Below, piece by piece: positions 35,092-44,116 of a stretch of 64,000 nt of DNA (position 1 is the stretch's first letter; every line of letters begins with the position of its first letter). The position numbers and the translations under genes were made by a program. The notes under the pieces were generated by a model. The model did not search any database and had not been told where the DNA came from. It worked only from the letters and a program-made list of their open reading frames with translations. This stretch comes from Planktothrix paucivesiculata PCC 9631 (GTDB lineage: Bacteria; Cyanobacteriota; Cyanobacteriia; Cyanobacteriales; Microcoleaceae), in contig NZ_LR735016.1 of the NCBI RefSeq assembly GCF_900009265.2, forward strand, positions 131,782 to 195,781, in the 5' to 3' direction.

Positions 35092-36873
35092 CTATAACCC
35101 CTCTAAAATTAACCACTGACCGGATAAGTTTAAACGTCCGTAAACTTTTAGGGGGGAAAGAGTGGGAATATTTTGTAATTGTTCGTTAATTTCTGGGTAT
35201 AGGGTGACTAATTTCCAGGTTTGACCTGTAAACTGTCCTTGAGTTAGGGTAAAACGATAGTCTTGGTGACTCTGACGCTGGAAAATACCCTCGAAGGCGT
35301 GACTATTTTTAGCAGGATGACAAGGGTTTGGGGATGCCGGACAATAGCCATCAATGGGATATAATTCGGGATGATTTAAATAATAAGATTGCCAGTATAA
35401 CCAATCGGGATGATCGGGCGGTAAATTAAATAAAGGAATTACCGCTTGAGGAGCAATATTATCGGTTAACAGGGCATTTTGTAAGGTTCTAATAGATAAT
35501 TCTTGGGGTTGTATTCCCTGTTCAATACATAAAGCGGCAGCCATTCCTGCAGCTTGTCCGATGCCTAAAACCACAGGTTGTAAACGGGTTGCACCGTTGG
35601 CAATATGGGAAACGGAAATATTTTTTTCACAGACTAATACATTCTCGGTATTAATCGGAATTAAAGCTCGATAGGGAATAGTAAAAGGAGTTCCTGTCCA
35701 GCGTCCTCCCCAACGTAAACTTTTAGGTTGCAGGGTTAATTGAAATTGGGTATAATGATGATCGTTAGCGTAATTTCCGATCGCGATCGCTTCACATTCT
35801 CCAGTTTCATTAAAAGGTAAGGTCGCAATACAACCCGTTTCAATTGGTAAAATATCCTGTTCTATAATGGTTGTTAATCCTTGAATTCGGCGACTTTCTC
35901 GATAGTAGGGATGGAGGGCAAAAGCTGATAAAATATCGGGATTACTATTAAAATTAGGTCGATTTTCTAGGGGAAAAGTTCCCATTGCTAACCCATATCT
36001 CCGTCCTAATTTTGTTTGAATAAAACGAGCAAAACTCAGGCTATGGTAAAAACTTTCCTGCCAGAATTGCAACCTCTCAGAGTTTGAAGTGATTAATCGA
36101 TCTAAATTTTGATCATAATCATTGCCCTGGATTGGCCAGTTAATCATAAACTTATTATTGGGTAATCTACCATAATTTAGGAAGGATTCTATATCATAAT
36201 TTTTCCAAGCATTAGTAAATAATTCCGGGGTATCAATGGGAGGAATAGGAATTTCTGGGGCGATGTTACCTTCTCCAAAATCTTCCATAATAAAAACCCA
36301 GGTGGGAGCTTGAACCGGAGTCGTTTTCATTAATGTTGATAGCTCAATTGGGGCGCTAGGTTCCTGCCATTTCCCTTGCAGTTCCCACCCCCAACGATAG
36401 GGAATTTCTGCGAGTTCTAAAAGGTCGCCTAATTCCGTCCCATCTATGATAATTTGAGCTTGAATAGTACAGGAATTAAATCTAACCTCTGTAATAATAT
36501 TTCCTTGTTTAATAACTTCTAAAGGTTCTTGTTCAGGTATCCATAATAAATTCGGTTCTGCTTTCACCCAATCGGCAAAAATATTTGCTCCTATTTGGGG
36601 ATGATAGGTAAAGAAACTCACCCAACCATTATCTAAACCTTCGGGTTGACGGTGGTTTAGTTCCCGTAAAAATGCCCCCCAAATTCCGGTTTGAAAAGCG
36701 ACTAATTCATTCCCATCCGGTGCAACAACGCCCCCAGAAGTTAACATTCCGCCTAACATTGACCATGGACTCACTAAAATGGTTTTTGCGCCCCGACGGG
36801 CAGCTTGCAGTGCGGCGGCTGTCCCTCCCGTCCCGCCTCCAATGACTAAAACATCAGCTTGTAAATGATTCAT
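35092..36873 (-). CDS. FAD-dependent oxidoreductase (FAD_oxidored family)
   Basis: A 593-residue flavoprotein. The N-terminus DVLVIGGGTGGTAAALQAAR is the FAD-binding GxGxxG; WSMLGGMLTSGGVV is the family signature of PF12831. The second FAD contact is the IIDGTELGDLLELAEIPY region, and NGATRLQPVVLGIGQAAGMA lies near the C-terminus. The substrate is unknown. No membrane helix or signal is evident. It is divergent from the Wza-Wzc pair. Confidence 0.88.
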   Translation of the reverse strand: MNHLQADVLVIGGGTGGTAAALQAARRGAKTILVSPWSMLGGMLTSGGVVAPDGNELVAFQTGIWGAFLRELNHRQPEGLDNGWVSFFTYHPQIGANIFADWVKAEPNLLWIPEQEPLEVIKQGNIITEVRFNSCTIQAQIIIDGTELGDLLELAEIPYRWGWELQGKWQEPSAPIELSTLMKTTPVQAPTWVFIMEDFGEGNIAPEIPIPPIDTPELFTNAWKNYDIESFLNYGRLPNNKFMINWPIQGNDYDQNLDRLITSNSERLQFWQESFYHSLSFARFIQTKLGRRYGLAMGTFPLENRPNFNSNPDILSAFALHPYYRESRRIQGLTTIIEQDILPIETGCIATLPFNETGECEAIAIGNYANDHHYTQFQLTLQPKSLRWGGRWTGTPFTIPYRALIPINTENVLVCEKNISVSHIANGATRLQPVVLGIGQAAGMAAALCIEQGIQPQELSIRTLQNALLTDNIAPQAVIPLFNLPPDHPDWLYWQSYYLNHPELYPIDGYCPASPNPCHPAKNSHAFEGIFQRQSHQDYRFTLTQGQFTGQTWKLVTLYPEINEQLQNIPTLSPLKVYGRLNLSGQWLILEGL

Positions 36874-36926
36874 AGCTATTTGTTAACAAAAAAACAATCC
36901 AAAAATTATCGGTTAAAATAGAACCC

Positions 36927-37074
36927 AGTAGTAAGCCCGACCGGGCTTAATCGAGTAAAAGTTTAGTAGTAAGCCCGACCGGGCTTAATCCACTAAAAGT
37001 AATCACCAACGGCATCTATATAACTCATGTTTTTTGCATAATCTTTGGGAAGAAGCCCTTTAGGGCTTACTACT
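36927..37074. repeat. Two direct and one inverted AAGCCC-GGGCTT repeats
   Basis: AGTAGTAAGCCCGACCGGGC followed by TTAATC occurs at 36927-36952 and 36965-36990. An inverted relative, AAGCCCTTTAGGGCTTACT, is at 37053-37071. All are hairpin-forming; they fill the divergent region of the FAD gene and wza. Confidence 0.9.
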
Positions 37075-37094
37075 TTTATATTTATTGGGATGCA

Positions 37095-38630
37095 ATGGTA
37101 AAGATTCTATCTTCAAAATCTAAAATAACTGCTCATTTCCTGGGTTTATGGGGGGTTTGGCTTCCAGTTGTGGTCATTTTGGGACATATTCCCATCGCCC
37201 AAGCCCAAGAGGTCATCACTCAACCGATGATAAATCTTCCTACGAGTGATACGGGTTATACCCTGGGCCCTGGAGATTTGCTCCAACTCGATATTTTTAA
37301 TGTTCCTGAATATAGTGGTAATAATGGTCATCATCAAGTCTCTATTGATGGTTCTGTGAATTTGCCTTTAATTGGTAATATTTCAGTTCAAGGAATGACG
37401 GTAGACCAAGTAACGGTATTGATTCAACAGCGCTATGGAGAATATTTGCAACGGCCGATTTTAGCTCTTAAATTAATCGCCGCCCGTCCTCTACAAGTGG
37501 CGGTGACGGGAGAAGTGCAACGTCCGGGGTCTTATATTGTTTCCCCGTCAGCGAGTATGACAACCAATAACCCCTTGATGGGAACCCCAGAAATCCCGGG
37601 TGCAGGGGGGCGTTTACCCACAATTACCAGGGTATTACAAATGGCGGGGGGAATTACTCCGAGCGCGGATATGCGACAGGTGAAAATTCGGCGCGCGGGT
37701 GGAACTGGGGGGGAAAGAATAATGAGTTTGGATTTGTGGGAACTCTTGCAAACCGGGGATTTACGCCAGGATATTACCCTGCGTGACGGCGATACAATTT
37801 ATATTCCCACCGCTACCGAACACAATGCGGCGGAATCTTCTCAATTAATTACCGCTAATTTTGCCAGTAATAATAATCAACCGATTAATGTGGCGGTGGT
37901 GGGTGCGGTGAATCGCCCTGGAACCCATACCCTCGTCTCCGAAGCAATTCCCCGACTTCCCGCCGAACCGGGTCAACCCACGGAGGGTTTAGGGGCGACG
38001 AGTGGGGGACTGTTTACGGTGACGAAGGCGCTGAAAATGGCGGGGGGAATTACTCCGGGCGCGGATATCCGTAATATTCAGGTGCGACGTCTGACCCGCA
38101 CGGGAACCGAACAACAGATTACAGTGGATTTATGGAAACTGCTACAAGAAGGAGATTTAAGCCAGGATGCGATGTTACAACAGGGGGATACTATTGTAGT
38201 CCCAACGGCGACGACGGCCGAAACCGAACAAAATGCCGAGGTGGTGGCGGCGAGTTTTTCTCCCGATACCCTGAAAATTAGTCTGGTGGGTGAGGTGGTG
38301 TCCCCGGGGGCGAAAAGTTTGACTCCCAATACTTCTTTGAATCAAGCATTGGTGGAAGCGGGGGGATTTAATGAATCTCGGGCTAATAAGAAACAAGTGG
38401 AATTAATCCGCATCCATCCCAATGGAACGGTTTCTCGGCGTCAGATTCCGATTAATTTATCGGCGGAGGTGAACGAAGAAACTAACCCAACCCTGAGAAA
38501 TAATGATGTGATTGTGGTTGGTCGTTCCGGGGGGGCCGCTTTCCGAGAGGGTTTAGGAACTGTGTTAAATTCGTTAAGTCCGATTAACAATTTTTTAGGA
38601 CTTTTTCGCTTTGTGAATATTTTAAACTAA
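37095..38630 (+). CDS. Wza-like polysaccharide export protein
   Basis: A 511-residue outer-membrane or periplasmic export protein with a signal peptide (to about residue 38, AQAQEV). The Poly_export domain (LGPGDLLQLDIFNVPEYSG...) is followed by three SLBB domains, each opening with V(A/S)VVG-type or LVGEV strands: LQVAVTGEVQRPGSY, NVAVVGAVNRPGTH and KISLVGEVVSPGAK. It has no clear lipobox. It is the partner of the Wzc-like kinase 8 bases downstream, so it serves in export of an extracellular polysaccharide. Confidence 0.9.
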   Translation: MVKILSSKSKITAHFLGLWGVWLPVVVILGHIPIAQAQEVITQPMINLPTSDTGYTLGPGDLLQLDIFNVPEYSGNNGHHQVSIDGSVNLPLIGNISVQGMTVDQVTVLIQQRYGEYLQRPILALKLIAARPLQVAVTGEVQRPGSYIVSPSASMTTNNPLMGTPEIPGAGGRLPTITRVLQMAGGITPSADMRQVKIRRAGGTGGERIMSLDLWELLQTGDLRQDITLRDGDTIYIPTATEHNAAESSQLITANFASNNNQPINVAVVGAVNRPGTHTLVSEAIPRLPAEPGQPTEGLGATSGGLFTVTKALKMAGGITPGADIRNIQVRRLTRTGTEQQITVDLWKLLQEGDLSQDAMLQQGDTIVVPTATTAETEQNAEVVAASFSPDTLKISLVGEVVSPGAKSLTPNTSLNQALVEAGGFNESRANKKQVELIRIHPNGTVSRRQIPINLSAEVNEETNPTLRNNDVIVVGRSGGAAFREGLGTVLNSLSPINNFLGLFRFVNILN

Positions 38631-38638
38631 AAAAAACT

Positions 38639-40903
38639 ATGAAAAACCGAAAATTATCTCAACTCTCTGTTATTAAAAATCAAAGGAAACCCTTACAGTC
38701 GCCGGGAGAAACGTTATATTATGATGCTGATTTATACCCCGGATACAATTTAGAAGAAAAAGCGGATTTTTTTAAGATTTTATGGAAACGAGCGCTCGCT
38801 GTTTTAGGGGTGACAACCGCCGTCACCGCCGGGGTATATCTCTGGACAATTAATCAAACTCCTGAATATAAAGGGTCATTTCAAATTTTAGTCGAAACTA
38901 CTCCCGCAAACGATAGTTTACCCTCGGAGTTAGACGCAAATTCAGAAAAAAAATCAGACCTTGATTATTATTCCCAACTGGAAATTTTACAAAGTCCCAA
39001 ATTAATGTCGGGAATTCTCAAAGGGATTCAAACTCGCTATCCTGAAGTGACTTATGATTCTTTATTTAATAAAAAAACTGGACAAACTTTTTGGGAAAAG
39101 GATACCCTTTCTATTAAACCTTTAAAACAGACTCGGATTTTTGAAGTGAGTTATCAAGACTATGAACCGCAAAAAGTTCAATTTGTTTTAGAAAAAATAG
39201 CTGAAGGTTACTTGAAATATAGTCTTCCTGAAGATGTACAGTCTCAAGCGCGAGAAGAACAATTAAAATTAATACAGGAACAAGTTGCAACTTTAGAAAA
39301 AAGAATCCCGCCGATTAAACAAGGAATTGAGAAACTTCAACAACAATATAATTTTATTGATCCTAAACTGCAAACCGAGTATTTATTTAAACAAAAAAGT
39401 GAATTACAATCTCAAAAATTAGAAACCCAATCTCAACTTCTACAACAGCAATCTCAATATCAAGCCTTACAAAAACAGTTGGGACTAAAACCCGAACAGG
39501 CTTTATTAGCATCTGCTTTAACTCAATCACCGAACTATCAAGGGTTACTGCAAGAGTTATTAAAATTAGAAACAGAGATAGCAATTGAATCCGCCCGTTT
39601 TAAAGGGACAGCACCGCAAATTCAGGCCTTATTAGATCAGCGATCGCAAATAATTCCCTTATTAGAAAAAGAAGCTAAAAATGTATTAGGATCAAATAGC
39701 AATCAAGTTGATCCTAATATTATCCGGTTTCAAGATTCGATCCGAATGGGAATGATTCAGCAGTTAGTTTTAGTGGCGAATAATATTGAAATGCTGAAGG
39801 TGAGAACTGAAGTTTTAGAAAAAGCTACTCAAGAATTTAATCGATATTCCCAAGTGTTTCCAGGGGTTTTGGGTCGCTATAACGATTTACAACAACAGTT
39901 AAAAACAACAACAACTCAACTAACAGAATCAACGAATAAATTTCAAGAAATGAAACTGCAAGTTGTTCCTAAAGTCAAGTCAGAACCTTGGGAATTAATT
40001 GCCCCTCCTCGGATTCCAAGTAATATTAATGGAGAATTAGTTACCGTTTCTCCTAATGTTCCTTTAAATCTCGCCCTGGGGGGATTAGCGGGATTATTCT
40101 TAGGGGTAATTACGGCTCAAATCCTAGAACGATTGAACAATGTTTATCGCACCACCCACGAAGTTACTGACAGTATTTCCTTACCTTTATTGGGAGTAAT
40201 TCCCGCCAGTAATGAAGCCTTAATTCTTCCGGGTTCGGTTGCACCCCCAATTGATATTTCCGATCTCACCTACCCCGCTTGTAGTCCATTCCAAGAGGCA
40301 TTCCGAGCCTTAAATACTAATTTACGTCTATTAAACCCGGAAGGTTCTGTGCGGTCTTGTGTGATTACTTCCGCCACTCCATCCGATGGCAAATCAACTA
40401 TTGCCATGAATTTAGCCCAAGGAGCCGCGGCCATGGGTCAACGGGTTTTATTAGTGGATGCTGACCTGCGTTGTCCCCGGATTCATACTTTATTAGAAAT
40501 CACGAATCAATTGGGATTAACTAATATTTTAACTCAAAAATTAGAGTTTAAAACTGTGATTAAACAGGTCGCTTCTGAGGCGAATTTATCGGTGTTAACC
40601 GCCGGAGAATTTTATCCCGACCCGACTCGGTTATTATCCTCAAAACCGATGCAGGAGTTAATGAAACAATTGCAGGAATCCTTTGATTTAATTATCTATG
40701 ATACCGCCCCAATTTTAGGGTTAGCTGATGCGAATTTATTAGCACCCCATACCGATGGGTTAATGATGGTTGTGGGGTTAGGAAAAACTGACCGAGAAGC
40801 CTTTAGTTTAGCCCTGCGGGAAATTAGCACCGCCGGGGTTCCCGTCTTAGGAATGGTGGCAAATGGGGATAAACAGGAAACCCATTATTATCGGGATTAT
40901 TAA
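38639..40903 (+). CDS. Wzc-like polysaccharide co-polymerase / BY-kinase
   Basis: A 754-residue protein: first span (about 50-73), a long coiled-coil periplasmic part (about 190-440), second span (about 475-498), then a BY-kinase-like domain with SATPSDGKSTIAMN (Walker A), VLLVDADLRCPRIH (Walker A') and LIIYDTAPILGLADA (Walker B). The C-terminus is short and has only THYYRDY as a Tyr cluster, fewer than in enteric Wzc. It controls chain length and export of exopolysaccharide with the Wza-like protein. No glycosyltransferases are in the window. Confidence 0.92.
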   Translation: MKNRKLSQLSVIKNQRKPLQSPGETLYYDADLYPGYNLEEKADFFKILWKRALAVLGVTTAVTAGVYLWTINQTPEYKGSFQILVETTPANDSLPSELDANSEKKSDLDYYSQLEILQSPKLMSGILKGIQTRYPEVTYDSLFNKKTGQTFWEKDTLSIKPLKQTRIFEVSYQDYEPQKVQFVLEKIAEGYLKYSLPEDVQSQAREEQLKLIQEQVATLEKRIPPIKQGIEKLQQQYNFIDPKLQTEYLFKQKSELQSQKLETQSQLLQQQSQYQALQKQLGLKPEQALLASALTQSPNYQGLLQELLKLETEIAIESARFKGTAPQIQALLDQRSQIIPLLEKEAKNVLGSNSNQVDPNIIRFQDSIRMGMIQQLVLVANNIEMLKVRTEVLEKATQEFNRYSQVFPGVLGRYNDLQQQLKTTTTQLTESTNKFQEMKLQVVPKVKSEPWELIAPPRIPSNINGELVTVSPNVPLNLALGGLAGLFLGVITAQILERLNNVYRTTHEVTDSISLPLLGVIPASNEALILPGSVAPPIDISDLTYPACSPFQEAFRALNTNLRLLNPEGSVRSCVITSATPSDGKSTIAMNLAQGAAAMGQRVLLVDADLRCPRIHTLLEITNQLGLTNILTQKLEFKTVIKQVASEANLSVLTAGEFYPDPTRLLSSKPMQELMKQLQESFDLIIYDTAPILGLADANLLAPHTDGLMMVVGLGKTDREAFSLALREISTAGVPVLGMVANGDKQETHYYRDY

Positions 40904-40929
40904 CAGGGGGTTTGGGTTAGGCTGAATTG

Positions 40930-40976
40930 GGACTTACGGAAAGAAACCGGGTTTGTGACCTCCCGTGCGTAAGTCC
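40930..40976. repeat. MITE-like GGACTTACG inverted repeat
   Basis: GGACTTACG (40930-40938) and CGTAAGTCC (40968-40976) flank about 30 bases that include GAAACCGGGTTTG. The ends match the element at 28721-28820. Confidence 0.75.
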
Positions 40977-41022
40977 TGAACAGGTTATGGGCTTTAAAGT
41001 TGATTAAAAAATCAAGAGTAGT

Positions 41023-41078
41023 GGTGTGTTACCCCCTACAAGTATTGTCTCCTAGGTGGAGGGTTTTGTCAACCCCCT
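41023..41078. repeat. Left copy of the dnd inverted repeat, with outward promoter-like sequence
   Basis: This 56-bp sequence aligns without gaps to the reverse complement of 47923-47978, by my count at about 47 positions. It contains GGGTT-TTGTC-AACCC, a short hairpin. On the minus strand it reads TTGACA-N17-GACAAT (-35 at 41067-41072, -10 at 41044-41049), pointing away from the dnd genes. The similarity continues inward more weakly to ACCACAAAGACAC near 41123. Confidence 0.85.
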
Positions 41079-41142
41079 TTCCAGAAAAGTCGAAATTTTT
41101 GGGGCTGGGAAATATTATTATCACCACAAAGACACAGAGGGG

Positions 41143-42702
41143 TTATAAGATTTCGGGTAAACCGACCTCTTTGGGTTTAACGAATTTACCGTCAAAGCTG
41201 ACGGCTTTATTTTCAAATGTCCTAGCATCGGCTAGGGCTTTGCGTAACTCGGCGCATTCCATGGGTTGCTGCATTCCTCCTAATAAATAGATGAGTAACT
41301 TGGCGGCTAGGTCTTTTCCGGCGACTCTGACCCGGCGTTTATTCGGGTCATATAATATTCCATACCAGAGGGAGTCGGGATATTCCATGCCGCTAAACCC
41401 CCCAGACCCATCAAAAGTTTGTAATTTCTCGAAAATCTCTGCTAGGGGTTGTTGTTGATAAAAGACTAATACCCCCAGGGCGGCGGCTACGGCTACTTGT
41501 CCCACGGGGCGAAATAATATATTTCCTTCCCCTGGGGGTTTCTCAAAACTAAACCTTCGCAGGTCGGGGGTTTCCCAACGGTCTTCTAAGCGTTGATAGC
41601 TGGGTAAGGTTGCCAGGGCATCAAAAAGTTGTTGTAATTCCTGAATACCTGTTTCTAACTCTTGGGTTGTGGGGCGTCGGGGGACTAACCCGGGTTTGGC
41701 GGCTTTCCAGTGGGGAAATTTGGGGGTTAAGTAGCGTTGACCCATATCTGTTAGGGCTTGCAGGGTGGTTAATACGGTTGACTTGGAGGCGACGGTGGCA
41801 CTATCCCAATTAATTCTAGGGTTGCGTCCGGGTTTATCGGCAAATAGAGGATGGGAAACAACAACCTGGCGAGTAACGATAGAAAACCCATCATCTTCGT
41901 CTAATAGGGCTAACTGTCCTTTACTGAGTTTAACGGCCATTAAGTTAACGTGGACAAAAATAGACCTAACCCTTTGTCTAGCTTGGGCGCGGGTTTCTCC
42001 TTTCACAACGGCGGGAATAAATTCTACGCCGATGGTTTCTTGGGATAGTTGTTGTAACTGTTGGGGGGTGATACCGATTTTTTGGGTTAACTCCTTAACG
42101 GTAATAGCATCGCCGATGGGTTTTTTCTGTTTGCTGTAGGGTTGCAAGTGTCCTGTCCGTAGGAGTTGCATTAACCCTTGTATCCCCATCAGGCGATGTT
42201 GTCCATCGAGGGCAAAGATGGAGACATCCTCGGACATTTGCAGGAGTCCGAGTTTTCCCTGAGTATCGAGGGGTAAAAAGTCAATGGCGGACTGGGTGGC
42301 TTGGCCCTGTTTATCCCATTGGGGGGCTTGGGGGTTATCGACCCAGGAGGGACTGAGGACGACTAACACCGCCGGGAATTTATGGTCTTTGTGGTTGGTC
42401 AGGTATTGGGTAAGGGTGGCCTGTCGTGACCAGTCCAGGGGACGTTGCAGGATGTCGTCCACGGTTTCGGTGTCTCTTTCGACGTTGCCTGTGGGGTCTA
42501 AATGGGGTTGAAATAGGGGCAGTTGGGAGGCGAAACCGACTTTGGCGGCTATCCATTCTAGGGTGACGGAGGTGATAAAGGTTTCGGTTTGGGCCATATA
42601 GGTTTTTTGAACCAGTAAGCTATCTGCTTTTTGTAGATAGGGTTTCAGCAGTTGTGCAATTGCTTTTTGGGATTCGGAATTGAGTTGGGTTTCAGTATCC
42701 AT
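41143..42702 (-). CDS. DGQHR-domain protein (DndB-like)
   Basis: A 519-residue protein with the signature ALDGQHRLMG (DGQHR at 166-170), the mark of the DndB/DGQHR superfamily. Further parts (VKGETRAQARQRVRSIFVHV, LSKGQLALLDEDDG) also fit this group; the middle part is unlike the neighbouring dndB. It is transcribed away from dndBCD across a 157-base control region. DndB proteins bind DNA at Dnd sites and have been reported as regulators of dnd transcription. This copy may be a regulator or an accessory. Codon use is more GC-rich than in dndB-dndC. Confidence 0.75.
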   Translation of the reverse strand: MDTETQLNSESQKAIAQLLKPYLQKADSLLVQKTYMAQTETFITSVTLEWIAAKVGFASQLPLFQPHLDPTGNVERDTETVDDILQRPLDWSRQATLTQYLTNHKDHKFPAVLVVLSPSWVDNPQAPQWDKQGQATQSAIDFLPLDTQGKLGLLQMSEDVSIFALDGQHRLMGIQGLMQLLRTGHLQPYSKQKKPIGDAITVKELTQKIGITPQQLQQLSQETIGVEFIPAVVKGETRAQARQRVRSIFVHVNLMAVKLSKGQLALLDEDDGFSIVTRQVVVSHPLFADKPGRNPRINWDSATVASKSTVLTTLQALTDMGQRYLTPKFPHWKAAKPGLVPRRPTTQELETGIQELQQLFDALATLPSYQRLEDRWETPDLRRFSFEKPPGEGNILFRPVGQVAVAAALGVLVFYQQQPLAEIFEKLQTFDGSGGFSGMEYPDSLWYGILYDPNKRRVRVAGKDLAAKLLIYLLGGMQQPMECAELRKALADARTFENKAVSFDGKFVKPKEVGLPEIL

Positions 42703-42751
42703 TAGAGGTATGTTGCCAAATGAGTCAATAAATGCTATATTACCTAGAAAT

Positions 42752-42784
42752 GGTTTTTAAAAATTTAAGTAAGGTTTTTAAAAA
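42752..42784. promoter_or_regulatory. Twin GGTTTTTAAAAA direct repeats in the divergent dnd promoter
   Basis: Two exact 12-base copies at 42752-42763 and 42773-42784 have starts 21 bases apart, two helical turns, and each has a TTTTTAAAAA palindrome. They lie between the two DGQHR genes and are good operator candidates, possibly for a DndB-type repressor. Confidence 0.55.
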
Positions 42785-42859
42785 CTTATTCCTAGTCCTA
42801 CTTTACCGGAATAGAGGGGTTTAGGGAATATCTGTAATTTCTGAAAAGAGGAAATAGTC

Positions 42860-44086
42860 ATGACTGAAGAACAGCCACAGAAGCGTTCAAGTGCCGAAAT
42901 TGTTATGCTTCCAACTCAACAGGATGCTCTAACTCAATCATCAGCTGATTCTGCCACTTGTGGTGCAAGAGTATTTCAATGTCATGTTTATGAACAAGGA
43001 CAGAGAGTTCATTTAGCTTTTTGTCTCTCTTTTAAGCAACTTCTTGAAATGGCAAAATTTCAAACAGCAGACAAGAAAAAAAATAGATCTAATGCTGAAG
43101 ATATCACAAATCGCCCTTTAGTTCCAAACCATGTTAATGAAATTGCTAAATACTTACTAGAAACTGATAATTATATTTTACCTTCATTTATTTTTAATTG
43201 TAAAACGCCGATCAAAGTTTTTGCGTTTGGTTCAGGGGTAATGCAGTTTGGTTATGCTGTTTTACCAAGCAATGTTGAACTTTATGTTACAGATGGTCAA
43301 CATCGGATTAAAGCAATTGAAAAAGCAGTTCAAGAAAGACCTGAATTATTGAACGATAGTGCAACGGTATTAGTTGTTCAAGAAGATGATATTGATCAAA
43401 TTCATCAAGATTTTGCTGATTGTGCTAAAAACAAGCCAATTTCACCTGCATTGCTCACCACATTTGATGTTAGTGATGCTTTATCAAAACTTACCCGTGA
43501 CATTTCCAAAGATTTAGTCATTTTTGCAGGACGTATCGATAAAATATCTCGAACTGTGAATGAAAAAGATTCAGATTATCTGTTCACGATGAATCAGTTA
43601 CGACTGGGAATAGCAGAATTTTTGTTTGGTTCATCTCAGAAAAAGACAATTGAATCTTGTAAAAATCAAAACCGACATCAGCTAAAATTATTGTTAGAAA
43701 AAGCTCGATATTTCTATACTGAATTTGCTACACATAATGATGGATGGACTTTACTTCTTAAACCTAAATCTGAAGGATTAAACCTTGATTTATCTAAATT
43801 ACGAAAAGAAAGAATAGATTTTTATAGCGTGGGATTACAATTAATTAGTCGAGTTGGTCATTTGATTTTATTTGAAAACGATTTTACTGAGGAGCAGCGT
43901 AATTTGTTAATTAAAACATTAGCTAATTTAGATTATAAAAGGACTACATCTATGTGGATAAATAATTTGCTTATGGATGATGGTAATGGAAAAATGACAA
44001 TCATCAATAACCAAGCAGCAGTCAATAAAGCATTTAGAATTGCTGTGTCTGAGGTTGAAAATCAAACAGGTCTATTGTTAAAGTAA
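42860..44086 (+). CDS. dndB: DNA sulfur modification protein DndB
   Basis: A 408-residue protein with LYVTDGQHRIKAIEKA (DGQHR at 145-149) and the order expected of DndB. DndB is not essential for modification in model systems but affects the level and site preference, and is reported as a transcriptional repressor of the dnd operon. GAGGAAATAGTC precedes the ATG, a good ribosome site. The gene is strikingly AT-rich, with AGA/AAA codons, compared with flanking host genes, and lacks HIP1 octamers, which suggests transfer. dndC follows 30 bases later. Confidence 0.9.
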   Translation: MTEEQPQKRSSAEIVMLPTQQDALTQSSADSATCGARVFQCHVYEQGQRVHLAFCLSFKQLLEMAKFQTADKKKNRSNAEDITNRPLVPNHVNEIAKYLLETDNYILPSFIFNCKTPIKVFAFGSGVMQFGYAVLPSNVELYVTDGQHRIKAIEKAVQERPELLNDSATVLVVQEDDIDQIHQDFADCAKNKPISPALLTTFDVSDALSKLTRDISKDLVIFAGRIDKISRTVNEKDSDYLFTMNQLRLGIAEFLFGSSQKKTIESCKNQNRHQLKLLLEKARYFYTEFATHNDGWTLLLKPKSEGLNLDLSKLRKERIDFYSVGLQLISRVGHLILFENDFTEEQRNLLIKTLANLDYKRTTSMWINNLLMDDGNGKMTIINNQAAVNKAFRIAVSEVENQTGLLLK

Positions 44087-44116
44087 GCCTAAAATTTTAT
44101 TTATGGGATGTAAAAA

